Source: Fuerstiella sp. (GTDB taxonomy: Bacteria; Planctomycetota; Planctomycetia; Planctomycetales; Planctomycetaceae). From it: 64,000 bases of DNA. How positions within the stretch are numbered: position 1 is the stretch's first letter; every line of letters begins with the position of its first letter. The stretch is from assembly GCA_029245955.1 (NCBI GenBank), contig JAQWOH010000014.1:42249-106248 (forward strand). The letters run 5' to 3'. Positions 47,517 through 57,792 of the stretch are shown in pieces. The notes under the pieces are model-generated. The model had not been told where the DNA came from, did not search any database, and saw only the letters and a program-made list of their open reading frames with translations. The position numbers and the translations under genes are program-made.

Positions 47517-47551
47517 GGAGCGGTAGCTTTTGGGAAGGCTGCCCTAGCTCC
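47517..47551. terminator. Possible structured stop between convergent genes
   Basis: GGAGC+GGTAGC (47517-47527) can pair with GCTGCC+GCTCC (47538-47551, CTA bulge) around TTTTGGGAAG. It lies between convergent genes. There is no T-tract next to the stem, so it is only a weak candidate. Confidence 0.25.
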
Positions 47552-47695
47552 AGGGGAAGGTGGAACGTGATGAAATCCGTAAGCGAGACTCAGCAACTTT
47601 CCTGCGTGACTTTTTTATGTGGATCCGTGTGTGCGCAGCAACGTTGGGTTCTTTGCTTTGTCAGCGTCAAAGATTAATCAGGATGGTCAGCCATC

Positions 47696-50600
47696 TCAAG
47701 CGCCGGTCGACGGTGGTTGTTCGGTCCCGGGATCGGGATTGAAGGCGGATAGCTCCTTGATCGTGTTTTGCACCAGCGACTTCAACTCATCGAGGATTGG
47801 CTGTGCACCTTCAGTTGATCCGGACGCACCAATGTCCTCCAGCGACTTGCTCAGATGAGCGGGATTGGGGGCACCAAGAGACAGTAGCGCACCCTTCAAA
47901 GTATGTCCGGCGCGGTGAAGAGTCTGGGGGGCATCGTCGTCTACCGCGGCCTGCACATTGTCCAGCAACTGCTTCGATTCGAATAGAAAAGCATCGATAA
48001 CGGTCCGTAACAGTTTCCTGTCGCCATCGACGTTGTCCAGAGCATATTCCCAATCGATCACTTCAGACTTCTCCACACTAGTTTCGTCTGATGGTTCGGC
48101 CACCTCTGCTGTCAATTGCGGATCACCATTTCCTACACGCTTACTCAGCATTTCCTCTAACTGCTTCGCCCTGATGGGCTTGGACAGATACTCGTCCATT
48201 CCGGCTTCAATGCATCGTTCACGGTCTCCCTTCATCGCATGAGCCGTCATTGCGATGATAGGAATTACCCGGCCTGACTGTCGCTGCAGTTTTCTGATTT
48301 CGGTAGTGGCAGCAAACCCATCCAGTATAGGCATTTGAACATCCATGAGGATGACATCAAAGCTGCCACTTGCATAAATTTCCACAGCTTCCTGGCCGTT
48401 GCAGGCCAAGGTCACCGTATGTCCATACTTTTTCAGCACTCCGGTCGCCAGTGTTTGATTGACTAGATTATCCTCCGCCAGCAGAACAGACAATCCCTTT
48501 GCCACATGCTGCGGGCTTTTTGCCACAGTCGCATACGTGCCTTTAGCGACGGCTGTCGTACCCAGAGCGGTAACAATAGCGTCAAACAGTTCCGAACGTT
48601 TGACGGGCTTCAGTAAATGGTCCGTAACATCCAGCTGGGCCCGTCGATCGGCATCTCCGGGGCGGCCGGAGGACGTCAACATGATGATTTTCAGCTCAGA
48701 GAACCTGCTATTAGACCGGATTTTTTCGCACAAGGCGAATCCGTCTTCAAACGGCATGTTGACGTCTGTGAGCACGAGGCCGTACGGAGGTGAATCCGGG
48801 CCTTCCAATTGTTTCATGGCGGCAGCGGCGTCGGCAGCGATCGTCGGCTTCATGCTCCAGTTGGTGCACATGTCATTAAGAATACGGCAATTTGTGGCGT
48901 TGTCGTCCACAATCAGGACGTGAGTCCCGATCAGGACGACGGTGTTGCGAGAAGGGCTCGCCACATCCGGCGCGACGCCGAGTTTCGTTGTGAACGTGAA
49001 AGTGCTGCCCCTTCCGATTTCACTTTCGCATTGAATCTCACCTCCCATCAGCTCTACGAGGCGACTGGAGATTGCCAGCCCCAGGCCAGTGCCTCCGTAC
49101 TGTCGCGTGGTGGAAGTGTCTGCCTGTTCGAACGCCGTGAACACGTCGTCAATCTTGTCCGGTGAAATTCCTATCCCGGTGTCGGTTACGGAAACTTTCA
49201 GTGAAGCGACTTCGCTTTCGATCGCGTGCAACGCGACGGTCAGGATGACCTCTCCTGATGCCGTGAACTTGATTCCGTTGCCTACAAGATTCACGATCAC
49301 CTGTCGCAATCTGGCCGGGTCACCAATCAACCGTTCTGGAACATCGGGTGCCACAGAAAAAGCCAGTTCCAGACCGAGCCTGTGGGCACGCGTCCCCAGC
49401 AGTTTCATCGTGTCTCCCAGTGTTTCCCGCAGGTCAAAAGGGATAGATTCAAGATCCAGTCGGCCTGCTTCAATCTTTGAGAAATCAAGAATGTCGTTGA
49501 TCAGTGACAGCAGTGCTTCGCCGGAGGATTCCACCATCCTCAAATAGTCCTGTTGCATTGGAGTCAGTTCTGTGTCCAGCAACAGTTCCGTCATTCCGAT
49601 GATGCCATTCATCGGTGTTCTGATTTCGTGGCTGACGTTTGCCAGAAAATCACTTTTTGCCCTGTTTGCAGCATTCGCTGCATCGTGTGCGAATCGCAGT
49701 GACTCTTCATTTCGCTTGCGTTCAATAACCTGCCCCACCTGTTCGCCAACACTTTGCAGAACCCACAGCAGTGCGGTGTCTTCGCGGTGCTGCTCAAACG
49801 CAAAAAACTCAAGTACGGCAACCAGTTCGCCGCGAATGATGACCGGAAATCCAACGGCGCTGCAAATGTCCGCCTTGCGAAATGCCTCCGATCGAGGTGA
49901 CGGGAATCCGTCCTGGACGTCTTCAATCCATCGCGGTTCACCGGATTGCCAGATTTCTCCTGGTAGACCCAGACCCCGCTGAACGCGAATTCTGTCTGTG
50001 ACAGCTCGAAAATCGCTGACTTTCGCGCCTTCTTCCGGGTACCAGATGCGCGCCGAGATCAGTTCGTTCTGTTCGTCGACTTCATCGAGGATATAAACAT
50101 GACCAACGGTCCAGCCGGTCAATACACAGACGATACTCAGACATCCGCTGAGTGCTTCCTCCAATGAGTTTGTGTCACGCGCCAGCGACGTTGCCTGATA
50201 CAGGAGCCCTGCTTCCATTGCTTTTCGCGACGCTGCCTGCTGGGCCATCTTCTGTTTTGTGATGTCCCGGCCGATCCCCACAAGGCCGATCACGTTATCG
50301 GCGGCGTCCCGCAGTGGAATTTTACTGGTCAGCATCCACAACTCACGGCCGTCCGGATCAACATTGGATTCTTCGCGATCGATTAGTGGCACGCAGGATT
50401 TCATGACACGCTGATCATCGTCCGCAAAATGCTGAGCCAGTTCCTGGGGGATGAAATCGAAATCCGTCAGGCCTTCCAGGTCTTCGAACTTACTGCAGCC
50501 GTAGAGCCGGATTAAGGCCGGATTGGCCATAAGAAATCGGCCCTCTGTATCCTTGATAAAAATCACATCCGGCAGGTGATTCATCAGGGTCTGCAGGCGG

Positions 50601-51415
50601 TCGCGTTCACGAGCCAGCGCCTCCTCTGCTCGAATCAAACTCGTAATATCTCGGGACAGTCCGAATGTGCCGACGATTTTCTGATCAGCGTTGCGCAACG
50701 GAAGTTTTGTGGTTGAACACCACGTCGCTTCACGGTCTCGCCACGTCACGCGCTCAATTCGTCCCACAATTGATTCGCCGGTGCGCATGATGCGAAGTTC
50801 ATCTTCTCGCGCCTGACTGGCATGATCCGCAGTGAAAAAGTCAACGTCAGTTCTGTCGATAGCTTCCGATGCATTGCCCAGGCCGAACATATGGGCCATA
50901 CATTCGCTGATTCGCGTGAATCGACTGGCACTGTCCTTGAAATAGATCGCATCGGGAACGTGTTGCAGCAGGGCCTTCAGAAGTGCACTTTCTCTTTGCT
51001 GGGCCTGCTCAGCCTCGATTCGTTCAGTGACTCCCCAAAACAGAACCTGGATACCAATAACGTTTCTGTCTGCGTCCAGTTGGGGGCCTTTCAGACGTTC
51101 AACCCAGCAGACAGTGCCATCGCTGTGGATGTGCTGCAGGACCCCCTGGAACACGGTGCCGTTCTGCAGCGTTTCCGCATCTTCGTCGGCAAACTGCCTG
51201 CGTTGCATTTCGTTAAGGGCAACCGGTTCGCCTTTCCTGATGAGCTCATTAAGTGTCGTGTTATGAAACTCCAGATACGGTCGATTTGCAAAAATAGGCT
51301 TACCGTTTTTGTCCTTTCTCAGCAAACACACCGGCAGACTGTCCACCAGCATCTGATAGTCGGCCTGAGTCTGCCGCAGAACCTCTTCCGGTGTGTGTGA
51401 TGGGTCGTGGTTCAT
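47696..51415 (-). CDS. Hybrid sensor histidine kinase: 3 PAS, GAF, kinase, 2 receivers, Hpt
   Basis: About 1239 residues. N-terminal: three PAS-type domains ('[27 protein letters not shown]', '[18 protein letters not shown]', '[26 protein letters not shown]'), a GAF domain ('[26 protein letters not shown]...[22 protein letters not shown]'), then dimerisation/phosphorylation box '[12 protein letters not shown]', HATPase with '[13 protein letters not shown]', first receiver ('[10 protein letters not shown]...VLTDVNMP'), second receiver ('[10 protein letters not shown]...ILMDVQMP') and a C-terminal Hpt domain with '[16 protein letters not shown]' (His). No membrane segment seen, so it is probably cytoplasmic. 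The start ATG 51415 overlaps the preceding gene's stop in ATGA, which gives coupling with the receiver-HATPase protein. Signal and output unknown. Confidence 0.93.
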   Translation of the reverse strand: MNHDPSHTPEEVLRQTQADYQMLVDSLPVCLLRKDKNGKPIFANRPYLEFHNTTLNELIRKGEPVALNEMQRRQFADEDAETLQNGTVFQGVLQHIHSDGTVCWVERLKGPQLDADRNVIGIQVLFWGVTERIEAEQAQQRESALLKALLQHVPDAIYFKDSASRFTRISECMAHMFGLGNASEAIDRTDVDFFTADHASQAREDELRIMRTGESIVGRIERVTWRDREATWCSTTKLPLRNADQKIVGTFGLSRDITSLIRAEEALARERDRLQTLMNHLPDVIFIKDTEGRFLMANPALIRLYGCSKFEDLEGLTDFDFIPQELAQHFADDDQRVMKSCVPLIDREESNVDPDGRELWMLTSKIPLRDAADNVIGLVGIGRDITKQKMAQQAASRKAMEAGLLYQATSLARDTNSLEEALSGCLSIVCVLTGWTVGHVYILDEVDEQNELISARIWYPEEGAKVSDFRAVTDRIRVQRGLGLPGEIWQSGEPRWIEDVQDGFPSPRSEAFRKADICSAVGFPVIIRGELVAVLEFFAFEQHREDTALLWVLQSVGEQVGQVIERKRNEESLRFAHDAANAANRAKSDFLANVSHEIRTPMNGIIGMTELLLDTELTPMQQDYLRMVESSGEALLSLINDILDFSKIEAGRLDLESIPFDLRETLGDTMKLLGTRAHRLGLELAFSVAPDVPERLIGDPARLRQVIVNLVGNGIKFTASGEVILTVALHAIESEVASLKVSVTDTGIGISPDKIDDVFTAFEQADTSTTRQYGGTGLGLAISSRLVELMGGEIQCESEIGRGSTFTFTTKLGVAPDVASPSRNTVVLIGTHVLIVDDNATNCRILNDMCTNWSMKPTIAADAAAAMKQLEGPDSPPYGLVLTDVNMPFEDGFALCEKIRSNSRFSELKIIMLTSSGRPGDADRRAQLDVTDHLLKPVKRSELFDAIVTALGTTAVAKGTYATVAKSPQHVAKGLSVLLAEDNLVNQTLATGVLKKYGHTVTLACNGQEAVEIYASGSFDVILMDVQMPILDGFAATTEIRKLQRQSGRVIPIIAMTAHAMKGDRERCIEAGMDEYLSKPIRAKQLEEMLSKRVGNGDPQLTAEVAEPSDETSVEKSEVIDWEYALDNVDGDRKLLRTVIDAFLFESKQLLDNVQAAVDDDAPQTLHRAGHTLKGALLSLGAPNPAHLSKSLEDIGASGSTEGAQPILDELKSLVQNTIKELSAFNPDPGTEQPPSTGA

Positions 51416-52302
51416 GACGATGGTGCGTTCTTGACCATGGTGACTCGATTGCCGCGTTCGTTCCACTGAACTTTGTCCAGGAACAGACGTATCATCATAA
51501 TGCCGCGGCCGTGCGGTTTCAGAAGATTTTCGGGGTCAGTGGGATCCGGCAGGGTGGACGGATCAAAGCCCGGCCCGTCGTCTGTGATTTCGACCTTAAA
51601 CTGCTTTGGCGAAATTGAGGCACGAACAGTCACCCGACGATCCATCCATGGCCGCCTGCCGGCTCGCTCTTTCGCCAATTCGTTAAACCGATTGTCATCG
51701 CCCTCACGCAGCACGGAATCCAGTTCGAGGTTTCCGTGAAGACAAGCATTCAGCAGTGCTTCTTCCATAGCGATGCCAAGACGCGGCAAATCGTTGTCAG
51801 CATACATACCGGTGGATTGAGCGGCCTGGCGAAGAAATCTTGCTGTTGAGGTCATCAGGCTTCGGTCATTTACCAGCAGAAATTCGTATTCGTCACGGCA
51901 CAGGTTCCTCAGCAGTTCTTTGTACGCCTGGATTTCGCCCTGTGATGCCAGGACGCGTTCGATATTTTCTCTCAGCCATTGCGGCCGGGACATCTTATTG
52001 ACATAGTTCGCGGCACCGGCTTTCATGGCCTGCACAGCGATTTCTTCGCTTCCCGTACCGGTCATCAAAACCACGGGGACGTCTGCATGGTCCCTCTGCA
52101 TATCGCGAACCAGCTCCAGACCATCGACTTCCGGCATCTGCAGATCCGTCAGTACCAGATCAATTGAGGTCGCGCGCAGCATGGTTTTTGCTTCTGCACC
52201 GCCTGCAGCAGTAAGTACTTGATAGCCATCCATCCGCGACAACAGACCCGCTATGCGGGTCCGGTCCGTAGCCGAATCATCAACAACCAGAATCACAACC
52301 AC
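51412..52302 (-). CDS. Receiver-HATPase protein (response regulator with RsbW-like kinase domain), copy 2
   Basis: A 296-residue protein. Receiver (1-118) with acidic pair 'VVDDSATD', phosphoacceptor in '[13 protein letters not shown]', 'LMTGTG' (Thr) and 'NYVNKMS' (Lys), all intact. C-terminal HATPase of the anti-sigma kinase type (~155-290): '[16 protein letters not shown]' (N box), 'ITDDGPGFD' and 'HGRGIMMIR'. The last stage of such a protein may be phosphorylation or sequestration of a partner-switching antagonist. Start is GTG 52302, preceded by GGAG. The stop overlaps the hybrid kinase's ATG (ATGA), pointing to a direct partnership: kinase to receiver. The copy at 52439 is a paralogue with the same layout. 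Confidence 0.88.
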   Translation of the reverse strand: MVVILVVDDSATDRTRIAGLLSRMDGYQVLTAAGGAEAKTMLRATSIDLVLTDLQMPEVDGLELVRDMQRDHADVPVVLMTGTGSEEIAVQAMKAGAANYVNKMSRPQWLRENIERVLASQGEIQAYKELLRNLCRDEYEFLLVNDRSLMTSTARFLRQAAQSTGMYADNDLPRLGIAMEEALLNACLHGNLELDSVLREGDDNRFNELAKERAGRRPWMDRRVTVRASISPKQFKVEITDDGPGFDPSTLPDPTDPENLLKPHGRGIMMIRLFLDKVQWNERGNRVTMVKNAPSS

Positions 52303-52357
52303 GACATACTCCGAACGTTAATCGCCTGGGTAACCGCCCGACCGCCCCGCAGGATTC

Positions 52358-52375
52358 ACTCACGAATCAGTGAGT
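52358..52375. other. Short hairpin between the two receiver-HATPase genes
   Basis: ACTCAC (52358-52363) and GTGAGT (52370-52375) are exact reverse complements with a 6-base loop in the 136-base gap between two same-strand genes. It may affect read-through or mRNA stability; on its own the stem is short enough to arise by chance. Confidence 0.35.
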
Positions 52376-52438
52376 CGGTACCGGCGAATCAGCAACCGCT
52401 GCCTTTCAAGGGATGGTTTGGCTGTACATCAGCCGAAT

Positions 52439-53398
52439 TCAGACGTTTGGATGATCAGGCTCCGAATGACGGTTGCTCACGGATCTGGCCAGGGTAATCG
52501 TGTTGCCAGCGGCGTTGAACGAGACTGAGTCCATTGCATTCTGAATCTGACGAAAACCGTTGCCCGCGGGAAGTTGATCGTCAGGCGGGCCCGTCAATTC
52601 AGAAACAATAGTACGTTCGAACCCCTTACCCTGGTCGGAAATCCTGAATGTGATTTCATCAGGCCCTAAATTTATCTCCAGTCTGATACGTCGATCAGAA
52701 TATTGTGACTCGGATTTGTGACGGATCGCGCGCGCCATGTATTCGTCACGTGTGTGTTGCAACGGTCGCGAGTTAGCCTCAAGATTACCGTGAAAGTATG
52801 CGTTCAATAATGACTCGCGAACAGCGACGGTCATCGACTGGATATCACTGGTGGTAAATCGTTCGAAGCCGGAGAGTCGGTCACGCAGGAAATTGATCAG
52901 AGATCTGATCTGATCAAGGTCATTCTGAATTTCAAATTCGCAGCAATTCTGAACCACATGCTGCAGAACGCGTCTTTTTGAAACCACTTCCTGCTGGGCC
53001 GTGATGACGTCTTCCAGAGCCGGTACAAGATTCTCGGCCATGCACCGCTTAGGCACGTAATTGACGGCGCCCAGCTCTACGCATTCCGCGGCGATTCTGT
53101 CGTTGCCCTGAGCAGTAATCAACACCACAGGCAGTCCGACAAACTTCTGATTGATCGTCCGCAGAAATTCGCGACCGTCCATGTTTGGCATGATAATATC
53201 AGAGACGACTGCGTCAAAGCGGTGTTCGTTGAGCCTGGCCAGACCATCTTCTGCACAGGCGGTCTGTATTACCGTCCATTCCGGGTGTTTCCCCGCGATG
53301 AGCCCGGCACCACGCGCCCTGTCTGTCGCGGAGTCATCCACGAACAGAATTCGGGGCCCCAGCGTTTCGTACTGACCTCCCAACAGATGTTCCCCCAT
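52439..53398 (-). CDS. Receiver-HATPase protein (response regulator with RsbW-like kinase domain), copy 1
   Basis: A 319-residue paralogue of the protein at 51412. Receiver (~15-135) with '[13 protein letters not shown]', phosphoacceptor 'VVSDIIMPNMDG', 'LITAQG' (Thr) and 'NYVPKR' (Lys). HATPase domain (~175-305) with 'AVRESLLNAYFHGNLEANS', 'ISDQGKGFE' and 'AGNGFRQIQNA', where the glycine-rich lid differs from its paralogue (G-N-G rather than G-R-G). Both have the same receiver-then-ATPase order, so they arose by duplication. It leads the three-gene minus-strand unit (52439, 51412, 47696), with 136 bases between the first two genes. Start ATG 53398 has only AAAGG just before it. Confidence 0.87.
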   Translation of the reverse strand: MGEHLLGGQYETLGPRILFVDDSATDRARGAGLIAGKHPEWTVIQTACAEDGLARLNEHRFDAVVSDIIMPNMDGREFLRTINQKFVGLPVVLITAQGNDRIAAECVELGAVNYVPKRCMAENLVPALEDVITAQQEVVSKRRVLQHVVQNCCEFEIQNDLDQIRSLINFLRDRLSGFERFTTSDIQSMTVAVRESLLNAYFHGNLEANSRPLQHTRDEYMARAIRHKSESQYSDRRIRLEINLGPDEITFRISDQGKGFERTIVSELTGPPDDQLPAGNGFRQIQNAMDSVSFNAAGNTITLARSVSNRHSEPDHPNV

Positions 53399-53631
53399 CC
53401 TTTATGGTAACAATCCACTTCGAATTGCCTGAATGATAACAATGTCTGCCAATTCGTTTAAGGCGGACCGTGCATGAATGAAACCTCGGCATGATGAGGG
53501 CCCCCTTTCAGAAGAAACGTCAGGATTCTGATGATCCGGGGCAACCTGTTGGGCGTTTCTGTCGCGATCTGACTATCATATCGACTAGTGGATTGTTGTC
53601 TTTGGCGTTTCATTGCCCGCGGAGTGCTCCC

Positions 53632-55731
53632 ATGGCTGAAATTGTTCAGTGTTCGAATTGTGGCAAAAAGTTAAAGTTGAAGGCGCCCGCGGCGGGCAAG
53701 AAGCTGCGATGTCCGGGCTGTAAGGAACCGTTTGTCCCTGCCGGGAAGTCGAGTGGCGCCAGGAAGAAAAGCAGCCATCCCGCCAGCGACTTTGATGACT
53801 ATGGTGCTGACGACGACTTCGGGGGAGATGGGGATGACGACTACGGTGCCCCATCTCGTCCTCGCAGATCAGCTGGAAAACAGAAGAAAGGCAAGGAAGG
53901 GGCGACAAAGAAGCAATCAAAGACGCCTTTGATCGCTGGAATCGCAATTGTGGGTATCGGCCTGGCAGGCGGTCTGGTCTACATGCTGGTGTCTTCAAAT
54001 ACTGGTGATTCCACCGCCAGTAGTGACCCGCCTGCAGTAGACGCTGCGGAAGCTGACGTGGCTTCGCCGGACACGGACACGGACTCAGCTGCAGACACCG
54101 AATCGGCAACAGCTTCGGCGGGCGTTCCTCAGGCAACCGGCGGCGTGTCGCCCGCTGCAGCCAACAGCGTGTCGCCCGCTGCAGCCAACAGCGGGGTGGA
54201 GCTGGCGTGGCTGCCGCCTACGTCTGAAGCCGTTGTCAGCATCGACATTGGCAGGTTGCTGGGCGGACCACTGGGACAACTACTGCAGAATCCCATGGTT
54301 GAATCTCAGATTGAAAAGTTCACGATGCAGACAGGCTTTGGCCCCGGTGATGTCCAGTCGGTAACGCTGGGCGTAGGTGGGATCTCGGATGCTGTGAACG
54401 CTGGAAGGCCACCGAAACCGGAAGATCTGCCGATCATCGCGGTCGTCCGCGTCACGACTTCAGTTGAACTTTCCAAACTTCAGTCGGCAATTCCGGGGGC
54501 GGAGTCCGTGACTGACGGTCAGGTGACATTTCTTCGCGTACCGCAGGAACCACCGGTGGCCGTCTGGTTAGCGGATTCCACCACGGCCGTAATTGGTTCG
54601 GAGGAGATGGTGAAGAAGTCGGCGGCATTCACAACGCCGCCGGCCGGCATCGACGCTGAGCTGTTTGCTGGCGACTCTGCAATTCAGGTGCTGTTTTCGC
54701 CTTCTGATCCGGACGGAATTTTTCGTCACCCGGAGGTGAAGCTGCCTCCTTTTGGCCCTCCCGCCGCCATGGCACTGGCAAATCATTTTCTGGCGACGGC
54801 GAATGGAGCGTCACTAGGTGTGGACCTGACGGATGATATTGCATTCAGTATGGCAGCACGTTGTGGAGACGCTGCCGCTGCACAACGAATGGTGGAACTG
54901 CTAAAGGCCTCAGCGGAGGAAAGTAAAGCCCAGGCTGAGCAGCAGGCAGATCAGTTACCAGCGATGCTGGCACCATTAATTGCGATTAATAAAACTCTGA
55001 CGGATTCTCAAAAAATCGAGGCCACAGGAGACATCTGCAAAATTTCTATGGCTGCACCGGATGGTGGAAAGCAGCTGGGAATGTTTATTCCGATGATTCC
55101 AATGATGATTGCTCCGGCAATGCAGCAGGCTCGCTTTGCCGCTCAGAGTACTCAGGAAAAAAACAATTTAAAAATTATGTCTATCGGCCTGCATAATTTC
55201 AACGATGTTTACGGTCGTTTTCCGAAGTCAACTTCGCGCAATGAGGCCGGTGATGCTTTGCTCAGCTGGCGCGTGCATCTGTTGCCGTTTGTCGGACACG
55301 AGGATCTATATAATCAGTTCGCACTGGAAGAGCCATGGGACAGTCCGGCCAACCGACCTCTGGCGGATCAAATGCCAGACATCTTTCGAAGCAAAACTGA
55401 CGTCCTGGATCCTGGGCATACGGTGTATCAAGTGCCTGTTGGCCCAGGCGCAGCATTCGAAGACGAAACGGAGATTCGCATGCGTGACTTCACGGACGGG
55501 ACGTCAAACACCATCATGATCGTCGAAGTCGCGCCAGATCGCGCTGTGATCTGGACTCAACCCGCCGACTACACTTTCGATCCCGAAGGATCACTGGATG
55601 GGCTTGAAAGAATCGGCGAAGATGGATTCAAGGCGGCATTTGTTGATGGTCATGTGGAGACGTTGAGCGAAGTCAAGGGCGACTTAAAGCCCTTATTTAC
55701 TCGAAACGGTGGCGAGGTAATCAATCGATGA
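53632..55731 (+). CDS. Zinc-ribbon membrane protein with DUF1559-type C-terminus
   Basis: A 699-residue protein. N-terminal cytoplasmic zinc ribbon with 'CSNCGKKL' and 'CPGCKEPF'; then a disordered acidic/basic segment; a single membrane segment (~residues 101-123, 'TPLIAGIAIVGIGLAGGLVYMLV'); a Ser/Ala/Asp-rich linker with a 24-base tandem duplication at 54144-54191 encoding repeated 'SVSPAAAN'; a soluble outer domain (~200-470); and a C-terminal DUF1559-like region ('IMSIGLHNFNDVYGRFPKS', 'WRVHLLPFVGHEDLYNQF', 'FTDGTSNTIMIVEVAPD', 'KAAFVDGHVETL'). DUF1559 normally occurs in prepilin-like proteins with an N-terminal methylation motif; here it is at the end of a different protein. Start ATG 53632 follows GGAG. 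Function unknown. Confidence 0.82.
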   Translation: MAEIVQCSNCGKKLKLKAPAAGKKLRCPGCKEPFVPAGKSSGARKKSSHPASDFDDYGADDDFGGDGDDDYGAPSRPRRSAGKQKKGKEGATKKQSKTPLIAGIAIVGIGLAGGLVYMLVSSNTGDSTASSDPPAVDAAEADVASPDTDTDSAADTESATASAGVPQATGGVSPAAANSVSPAAANSGVELAWLPPTSEAVVSIDIGRLLGGPLGQLLQNPMVESQIEKFTMQTGFGPGDVQSVTLGVGGISDAVNAGRPPKPEDLPIIAVVRVTTSVELSKLQSAIPGAESVTDGQVTFLRVPQEPPVAVWLADSTTAVIGSEEMVKKSAAFTTPPAGIDAELFAGDSAIQVLFSPSDPDGIFRHPEVKLPPFGPPAAMALANHFLATANGASLGVDLTDDIAFSMAARCGDAAAAQRMVELLKASAEESKAQAEQQADQLPAMLAPLIAINKTLTDSQKIEATGDICKISMAAPDGGKQLGMFIPMIPMMIAPAMQQARFAAQSTQEKNNLKIMSIGLHNFNDVYGRFPKSTSRNEAGDALLSWRVHLLPFVGHEDLYNQFALEEPWDSPANRPLADQMPDIFRSKTDVLDPGHTVYQVPVGPGAAFEDETEIRMRDFTDGTSNTIMIVEVAPDRAVIWTQPADYTFDPEGSLDGLERIGEDGFKAAFVDGHVETLSEVKGDLKPLFTRNGGEVINR
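54144..54191 (+). repeat. 24-bp tandem duplication inside a coding linker
   Basis: Two exact copies (54144-54167, 54168-54191) beginning CGTGTCGCCCGCTGC code for repeated 'SVSPAAAN' in the extracellular linker of the zinc-ribbon protein. In-frame expansion, so harmless and probably length-polymorphic. Confidence 0.85.
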
Positions 55732-55819
55732 TCGGGGTGCGGCATCGAATCACAGCTGCGGTTACGGTGCATTGAAGGGAATCGCCGTTTCGTTCTGGGT
55801 GTAATCCTGGAGTCTCTCG

Positions 55820-56749
55820 ATGACGTTGCTGTACATGGACGAGCAATTCCTGCTGCACGAAACCGGGAATCATCCCGAATGTGCGGCGAGGCTGGAGCAC
55901 GTGCATGCAAAATTGAAGTCATCGGGATTGATGTCTCAGGTCAACCGTGTGGCAGTTCAGGCAGCCAGCGACAATGATGTTGTACGCGTGCATTCTGCCC
56001 GGCATCTGGAAGTGGTACGCAGTCTGGCGGATGCCGGGGGAGGTCGCATTGATGCGGACACTGTCGTCAGTCCGCATTCGGCCGCGACCGCGTGGCTGGC
56101 GGTCGGTAGTGGCGTTGACGCTGTGGTACGTGTTATTAATCAGGAAGATCATCAGGCACTGTGCCTTGTTCGACCGCCAGGACACCATGCCGTGCCTGAT
56201 TCAGCAATGGGATTTTGTCTGCTGGGTAATGTTGCTGTTGCGGCTCGCACGGCGGTGCAGCGATTGGGAGTCAGTCGAGTTCTGGTCGTTGACTGGGACG
56301 TTCACCACGGAAACGGCACCCAGGATGTGTTTTACGAGGACGAAAACGTAACTTTTTTTTCGGCTCACCGTTTTCCGTTCTATCCGGGCTCCGGGCGAAA
56401 AAGTGAAACGGGGCGTGGCGCGGGCCTCGGAACTGTGTTCAACCTGCCCTTACGCTTTGGTACTTCGCGAAAAGACTACCTGACGGCCTTCGAAAATGCT
56501 CTGACAGCGGCAGCCGATCAGTGCCGGCCGGAACTCGTCATCATCAGTGCTGGCTTTGATGCGCACGCCGAAGACCCGATCGGCTCACTGGGGCTGCAGA
56601 CGGATGATTTTGCATATTTGACGAAACTGGTCATGCAGGTCGCCGCCATGCACGCGAATGGCAGACTGATCAGCATGCTGGAAGGTGGATACAACGTCGA
56701 ACGCCTGGCTGACTGTGTCGAGTTGCATCTGAAAACGCTGATTGGCTGA
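55820..56749 (+). CDS. Class II histone-deacetylase-like (acetoin utilisation/amidohydrolase) family protein
   Basis: A 309-residue zinc hydrolase of the histone deacetylase/acetylpolyamine amidohydrolase family. Visible ligand and catalytic blocks: 'LVRPPGHHAVPDSAMGFCLLGNVAVAA' (tandem His of the charge relay, ~residue 121), 'VVDWDVHHGNGTQDVFY' (Asp and His zinc ligands, ~157), 'ISAGFDAHAEDPIGSLGLQTDDF' (Asp zinc ligand) and 'LEGGYNVERLA' (Tyr transition-state residue). All are intact, so it should be active on an acetylated amine or lysine, in the cytoplasm. Bacterial substrates vary (acetylpolyamines, acetylated proteins). It stands alone, with 1 kb of gene-free DNA after it. Confidence 0.93.
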   Translation: MTLLYMDEQFLLHETGNHPECAARLEHVHAKLKSSGLMSQVNRVAVQAASDNDVVRVHSARHLEVVRSLADAGGGRIDADTVVSPHSAATAWLAVGSGVDAVVRVINQEDHQALCLVRPPGHHAVPDSAMGFCLLGNVAVAARTAVQRLGVSRVLVVDWDVHHGNGTQDVFYEDENVTFFSAHRFPFYPGSGRKSETGRGAGLGTVFNLPLRFGTSRKDYLTAFENALTAAADQCRPELVIISAGFDAHAEDPIGSLGLQTDDFAYLTKLVMQVAAMHANGRLISMLEGGYNVERLADCVELHLKTLIG

Positions 56750-57792
56750 TTGGCGGACGGGATGGTGGCGTTGAAGACCGAACACAGCGCGTGTGCACGT
56801 GGTGGAGTGCCTTCCGCGCTCGGCGGCAGTCTTGGCAAACCTCTGTTTCACGGGCAACATGGACTGACGTGTCGGCACCAGCCGTGGCGGATCAGTGCAG
56901 GTCGACTGATGGGACGGTGAATAACGGCACCGGGGTGTTCACAGAAAGTCAGGAACTCTGGCCACACACAGCCTGAATAGTACAGCGAATTCCGGGCTGC
57001 GACATCGTATTAATTGCGGCTCACCACAGAAAACTGTTTTGAGGCTGAAGCGACACATTGCTTCCACATTAACCGTTCCACCGGTTTTAGTTGATCGGCG
57101 CAATGACGACGAAACTGAACCCATTTGAATCGTTCAAACCGCCTCTCAAGCTACGTTGTGAAATGTTACCGATGCTGGTGGAGTGACCCGAAACGTAGGG
57201 CACCGGTCCCATATGGCTCGATCTGGACACGTTGAACGTCGGTGATTGAAGGTAAAGCCCGGCGGCGAATGTCGGAAAGCATGCAGGCCTGCGAAATCTG
57301 TCCGGTCGAGGCTGCGACGTTCGTTGTCTGCCCCGTCACGAAGCGCTGTTGCCGCGCCCACAGTAACGTGATCGGTTTCCGGAAACTGCTGTCAATCGCG
57401 TCGTGCGGCGTACGGTGACTGTTGGTGGCTGTGTTCCGGCACGCCCTTAAGGATGTCTTTGGCAAGCCTTACCGGTTGTGCTGTTTAAGGTGACTGGACG
57501 ACATATACCGATTCTGTCGCCTCCTCCGGTGTTACCGGTCAGTTAAGTACTTCCGAGTTCTCCGCGCACGGCTGTAACGGTTGTACGAAAGCGCGTGACG
57601 ATGCCGGTTCCGTATCGAGTAGAACCGATAAACGTGTCGAATTCGATGCAGTTGGTATTACTGCGACGAACGGTAGCTTCGAAACAGCCGGCACAGGCTG
57701 CTGTGGTCTTTCCGGGAAAGGACTGTTCGCAGCGTTGCCATTCATCCTGAGTCGAACACTTTCAGGTCACTGAAAGTCCGGGAGCTTTCAAT
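56750..57792. other. Gene-poor 1-kb stretch, nothing firm
   Basis: Frames on both strands are short; the longest minus-strand frame (57166-57465) gives a plausible-looking but unrecognised peptide. No repeats or hairpins stood out. It is probably the upstream region of the exporter operon. Confidence 0.4.

Noticed and set aside
53491..53631. Longer N-terminus for the zinc-ribbon protein
   Set aside because: The extension is unlike the family start; GGAG is just before ATG 53632.
57166..57465. Minus-strand frame of 99 codons
   Set aside because: No ribosome-binding site or family; might be a real small protein but cannot be supported.
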